From positions 1 through 7,391 of the forward strand of contig JAOARK010000130.1 in the NCBI GenBank assembly GCA_025210575.1: a DNA stretch of 7,391 nt. The letters are read 5' to 3'. The notes below the pieces were generated by a model. The model worked only from the letters and a program-made list of their open reading frames with translations, had not been told where the DNA came from and made no database searches. How positions within the stretch are numbered: position 1 is the stretch's first letter; each line of letters starts with the position of its first letter. A program made the translations under genes and the position numbers. This document shows positions 6,049 through 7,391 of this stretch, in pieces. Origin of the DNA: Schleiferiaceae bacterium (GTDB lineage Bacteria > Bacteroidota > Bacteroidia > Flavobacteriales > Schleiferiaceae).

Positions 6049-6062
6049 AAACTCTACTTTTG
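6030..6062 (+). promoter_or_regulatory. Putative promoter of the thioesterase gene, overlapping the end of the HU-SPOR gene
   Basis: TACTTTTG (6055-6062) matches TAnnTTTG exactly. A TTG at 6030-6032 lies 22 nt upstream, near the normal spacing for the Bacteroidota -33 element. The -33 part is inside the last codons of the upstream gene. Initiation near 6067 would give a very short leader of about 12 nt before the ATG at 6079. Confidence 0.6.
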
Positions 6063-6078
6063 CGGAAAAATAATCTTT

Positions 6079-6597
6079 ATGAAAGTTAAAACACCAAGGG
6101 AGTCACTTACTGTGATGACCGAAATAGTTTTACCTAACGACACAAACAATCTTGGGAATTTATTTGGTGGTCAACTCTTATCTTGGATGGATAGGTGTTC
6201 GGCAATTTCAGCCCATAGGCATTGCAAAAAGCAAGTGGTTACGGCTGCGGTTAACAATGTTTCTTTTAATCAAGCTATTCCAATAGCGAGCATAGTTACA
6301 CTTGAGGCAAAAGTGTCTCGTGCCTTTAAATCTTCAATGGAAGTATTTGTAGATGTGTACGTAGAAGACCAAAAAGTAGATGGCAAAAGAACGTATACCA
6401 ATGAGGCTATCTACACATTTGTTGCCGTTGATGAGTTTGGAAGCCCGGTTGAAATACCTGCAATAGAACCGCAGACAAAGATTGAGAAAATGAGATTTGA
6501 AGGAGCTTTAAGAAGGAAGCAATTAGGACTTATTCTTTCGGGTAAAATGCAACCCAATGAGGCTACCGAGCTAAAAGCTCTTTTTATGGAAGATTAA
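6079..6597 (+). CDS. Acyl-CoA thioesterase, hotdog fold (YciA/YkhA/BACH-like)
   Basis: This cytosolic enzyme hydrolyses acyl-CoA thioesters to free acid and CoA; the chain-length preference cannot be read from the sequence. It has 172 residues, the size of single-hotdog acyl-CoA hydrolases such as B. subtilis YkhA. The diagnostic motif is LPNDTNNLGNLFGGQLLSWMD (residues 18-38): N23/N24 occupy the catalytic Asn/Asp position of the family, GNLFGG starts the central helix, and D38 lies at the helix end. VVTAAVNNVSFNQAI (53-67) and the strand TYTNEAIYTFVAVDEFG (105-121) complete the hotdog core. A charged C-terminal helix (about 132-172, KMRFEGALRRKQL) is a family extension. It lies 30 nt downstream of the HU-SPOR gene, with its own putative promoter, and ends in a 4-nt overlap with the convergent gene. 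Confidence 0.93.
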   Translation: MKVKTPRESLTVMTEIVLPNDTNNLGNLFGGQLLSWMDRCSAISAHRHCKKQVVTAAVNNVSFNQAIPIASIVTLEAKVSRAFKSSMEVFVDVYVEDQKVDGKRTYTNEAIYTFVAVDEFGSPVEIPAIEPQTKIEKMRFEGALRRKQLGLILSGKMQPNEATELKALFMED

Positions 6598-7391
6598 AAT
6601 TGGACGTAAATATTTACAACTCCAAATAGAATTAATATCCAAAGCCAGCTTTCTTGAAAAGCTGGCTTTTTTATGTATTGTAAATAATTAGAAAATAGAA
6701 TCGCAGTCGGAATTATTAAGAATAAGATTGTTTTTTCATCTTGGAAAATGAGCGGTACCAATGCTGTAAATCCAATTTGAATAAATAACAATGATAGAAT
6801 ACGTCTTTTAAGGACAGGGGCTCTTTTTAAAGCTACGGCATACTCTAAAAAAGAAAAGATCAATAAAACGAGCAGCGCAAGAATTGTTGGCCAATTCGTT
6901 GTAATTGTATCGAGACCCAACAATTCAATTTTTGGGATATAGAGATTTATAAATTCAACGTGCATCTCAAATAAAAATGAGACCCCTAATGCAATTAGAA
7001 AATAGGAAGCAAAACCGTAGAGGGGTAACAAAATGGTTCGCCATGACATTTTGCCCACCAAGGCAAATTGCCAAATCGTTAACAATAAGTAGATGTAGCC
7101 AACTTTTGAGAATCCAATAGCAATGAGGCTTAGCAAAGAACCATTGAGTGCATAGGGTAAAAGGCTGGAGCTTGAATTGTATATTTTATAGAAGTTAATC
7201 AAGAAAAGAGCATTAATCGAGAGCAGCACAGCATCTTTCCAGTCTAGTACATCAGGCATCCAGCAAAGAATAATGGCAAGGCAAAAAGGAGCAAAGTAAT
7301 TTCTTCTTGTAATGTGAAATCTTACATCGGCAATATATTGATAGAGATATAGGGCTCCCAAGCTTAAAATGCTCGCACCAATGTATTGACC
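6594..7391 (-). CDS. DUF6427-like polytopic membrane protein (5' end cut by window edge)
   Basis: The reading frame is open from the stop at 6594-6596 to base 7391, giving 265 visible residues. The true start lies outside the window; a TTG at 7361-7359 is internal, because the frame continues upstream with hydrophobic sequence (GQYIGASILSL). It has about eight or nine hydrophobic segments and little extramembrane sequence. The layout, with MPDVL after a second helix, FLINFYKIYNSSSS near 63-76 and RTILLPLYGFASYFLIAL near 118-135, resembles the DUF6427 family of Bacteroidota, whose members are about 300 residues and of unknown function (some older records carry a doubtful carotene monooxygenase name). 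The gene converges on the thioesterase gene and overlaps it by 4 nt. Its 3' part also encodes that gene's terminator on the other strand. Confidence 0.75.
   Translation of the reverse strand, partial: GQYIGASILSLGALYLYQYIADVRFHITRRNYFAPFCLAIILCWMPDVLDWKDAVLLSINALFLINFYKIYNSSSSLLPYALNGSLLSLIAIGFSKVGYIYLLLTIWQFALVGKMSWRTILLPLYGFASYFLIALGVSFLFEMHVEFINLYIPKIELLGLDTITTNWPTILALLVLLIFSFLEYAVALKRAPVLKRRILSLLFIQIGFTALVPLIFQDEKTILFLIIPTAILFSNYLQYIKKPAFQESWLWILILFGVVNIYVQF
6641..6672 (+). terminator. Intrinsic terminator of the thioesterase transcript
   Basis: A perfect 12-bp stem (AAAGCCAGCTTT at 6641-6652, AAAGCTGGCTTT at 6658-6669) with a 5-nt loop CTTGA leads into a run of six T (6667-6672). It lies 44 nt after the thioesterase stop and points to plus-strand termination. 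On the minus strand only three T follow the stem, so it should act mainly in one direction. The whole structure is inside the coding sequence of the opposing DUF6427-like gene, where it reads as IKKPAFQESWLW. Confidence 0.9.

Noticed and set aside
6039..6065. CCGCA and TGCGG inverted repeat as a terminator after the HU-SPOR gene
   Set aside because: The stem is 5 bp with a 17-nt loop and no T-run follows. The interval is better explained by the thioesterase promoter.
7359..7361. TTG as the start codon of the DUF6427-like protein
   Set aside because: The same frame stays open to the window edge and continues as hydrophobic family-like sequence, so the true start lies outside the window.

Overview
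The window looks like chromosomal DNA of a member of the Bacteroidota, probably Flavobacteriales. The DNA is AT-rich. Three upstream regions carry exact matches to the Bacteroidota -7 promoter element TAnnTTTG, there are no strong Shine-Dalgarno sequences, and the genes include types largely confined to this phylum: a CCDC81-type HU/SPOR protein and a DUF6427-like membrane protein. The genus cannot be fixed from sequence alone.

Left part (1-4848, minus strand): an iron-sulfur cluster assembly operon read right to left as sufA, sufB, an uncharacterised eight-helix membrane protein, sufC, sufD. The sufD gene runs off the left edge only a few codons before its expected end. SufB, SufC and SufD form the ATP-driven scaffold on which Fe-S clusters are built, and SufA is an A-type carrier. 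The odd element is the membrane protein, which sits 7 nt after sufB and separates sufB from sufC. Expected later genes (sufS, sufE) would lie outside the window.

Divergent control region (4849-5088, 240 nt): it holds back-to-back promoters for sufA (minus) and the HU/SPOR gene (plus). A 7-1-7 inverted repeat resembling Fur/PerR-family operators lies in the sufA leader, and a second related palindrome lies 94 nt further upstream.

Right part (5089-7391): on the plus strand are a membrane-anchored HU-SPOR protein, probably a septum or cell-envelope protein, and a hotdog-fold acyl-CoA thioesterase that appears to have its own promoter overlapping the end of the previous gene. On the minus strand, converging on the thioesterase, is a DUF6427-like polytopic membrane protein cut by the right edge. 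The two convergent genes overlap by 4 nt at their stop codons, so the thioesterase's strong intrinsic terminator lies inside the coding sequence of the opposing gene.

Most of the window is ordinary core genome. The best leads are the membrane protein inside the suf operon and the putative metalloregulator box controlling it. No CRISPR array, mobile element, tRNA or rRNA was seen.
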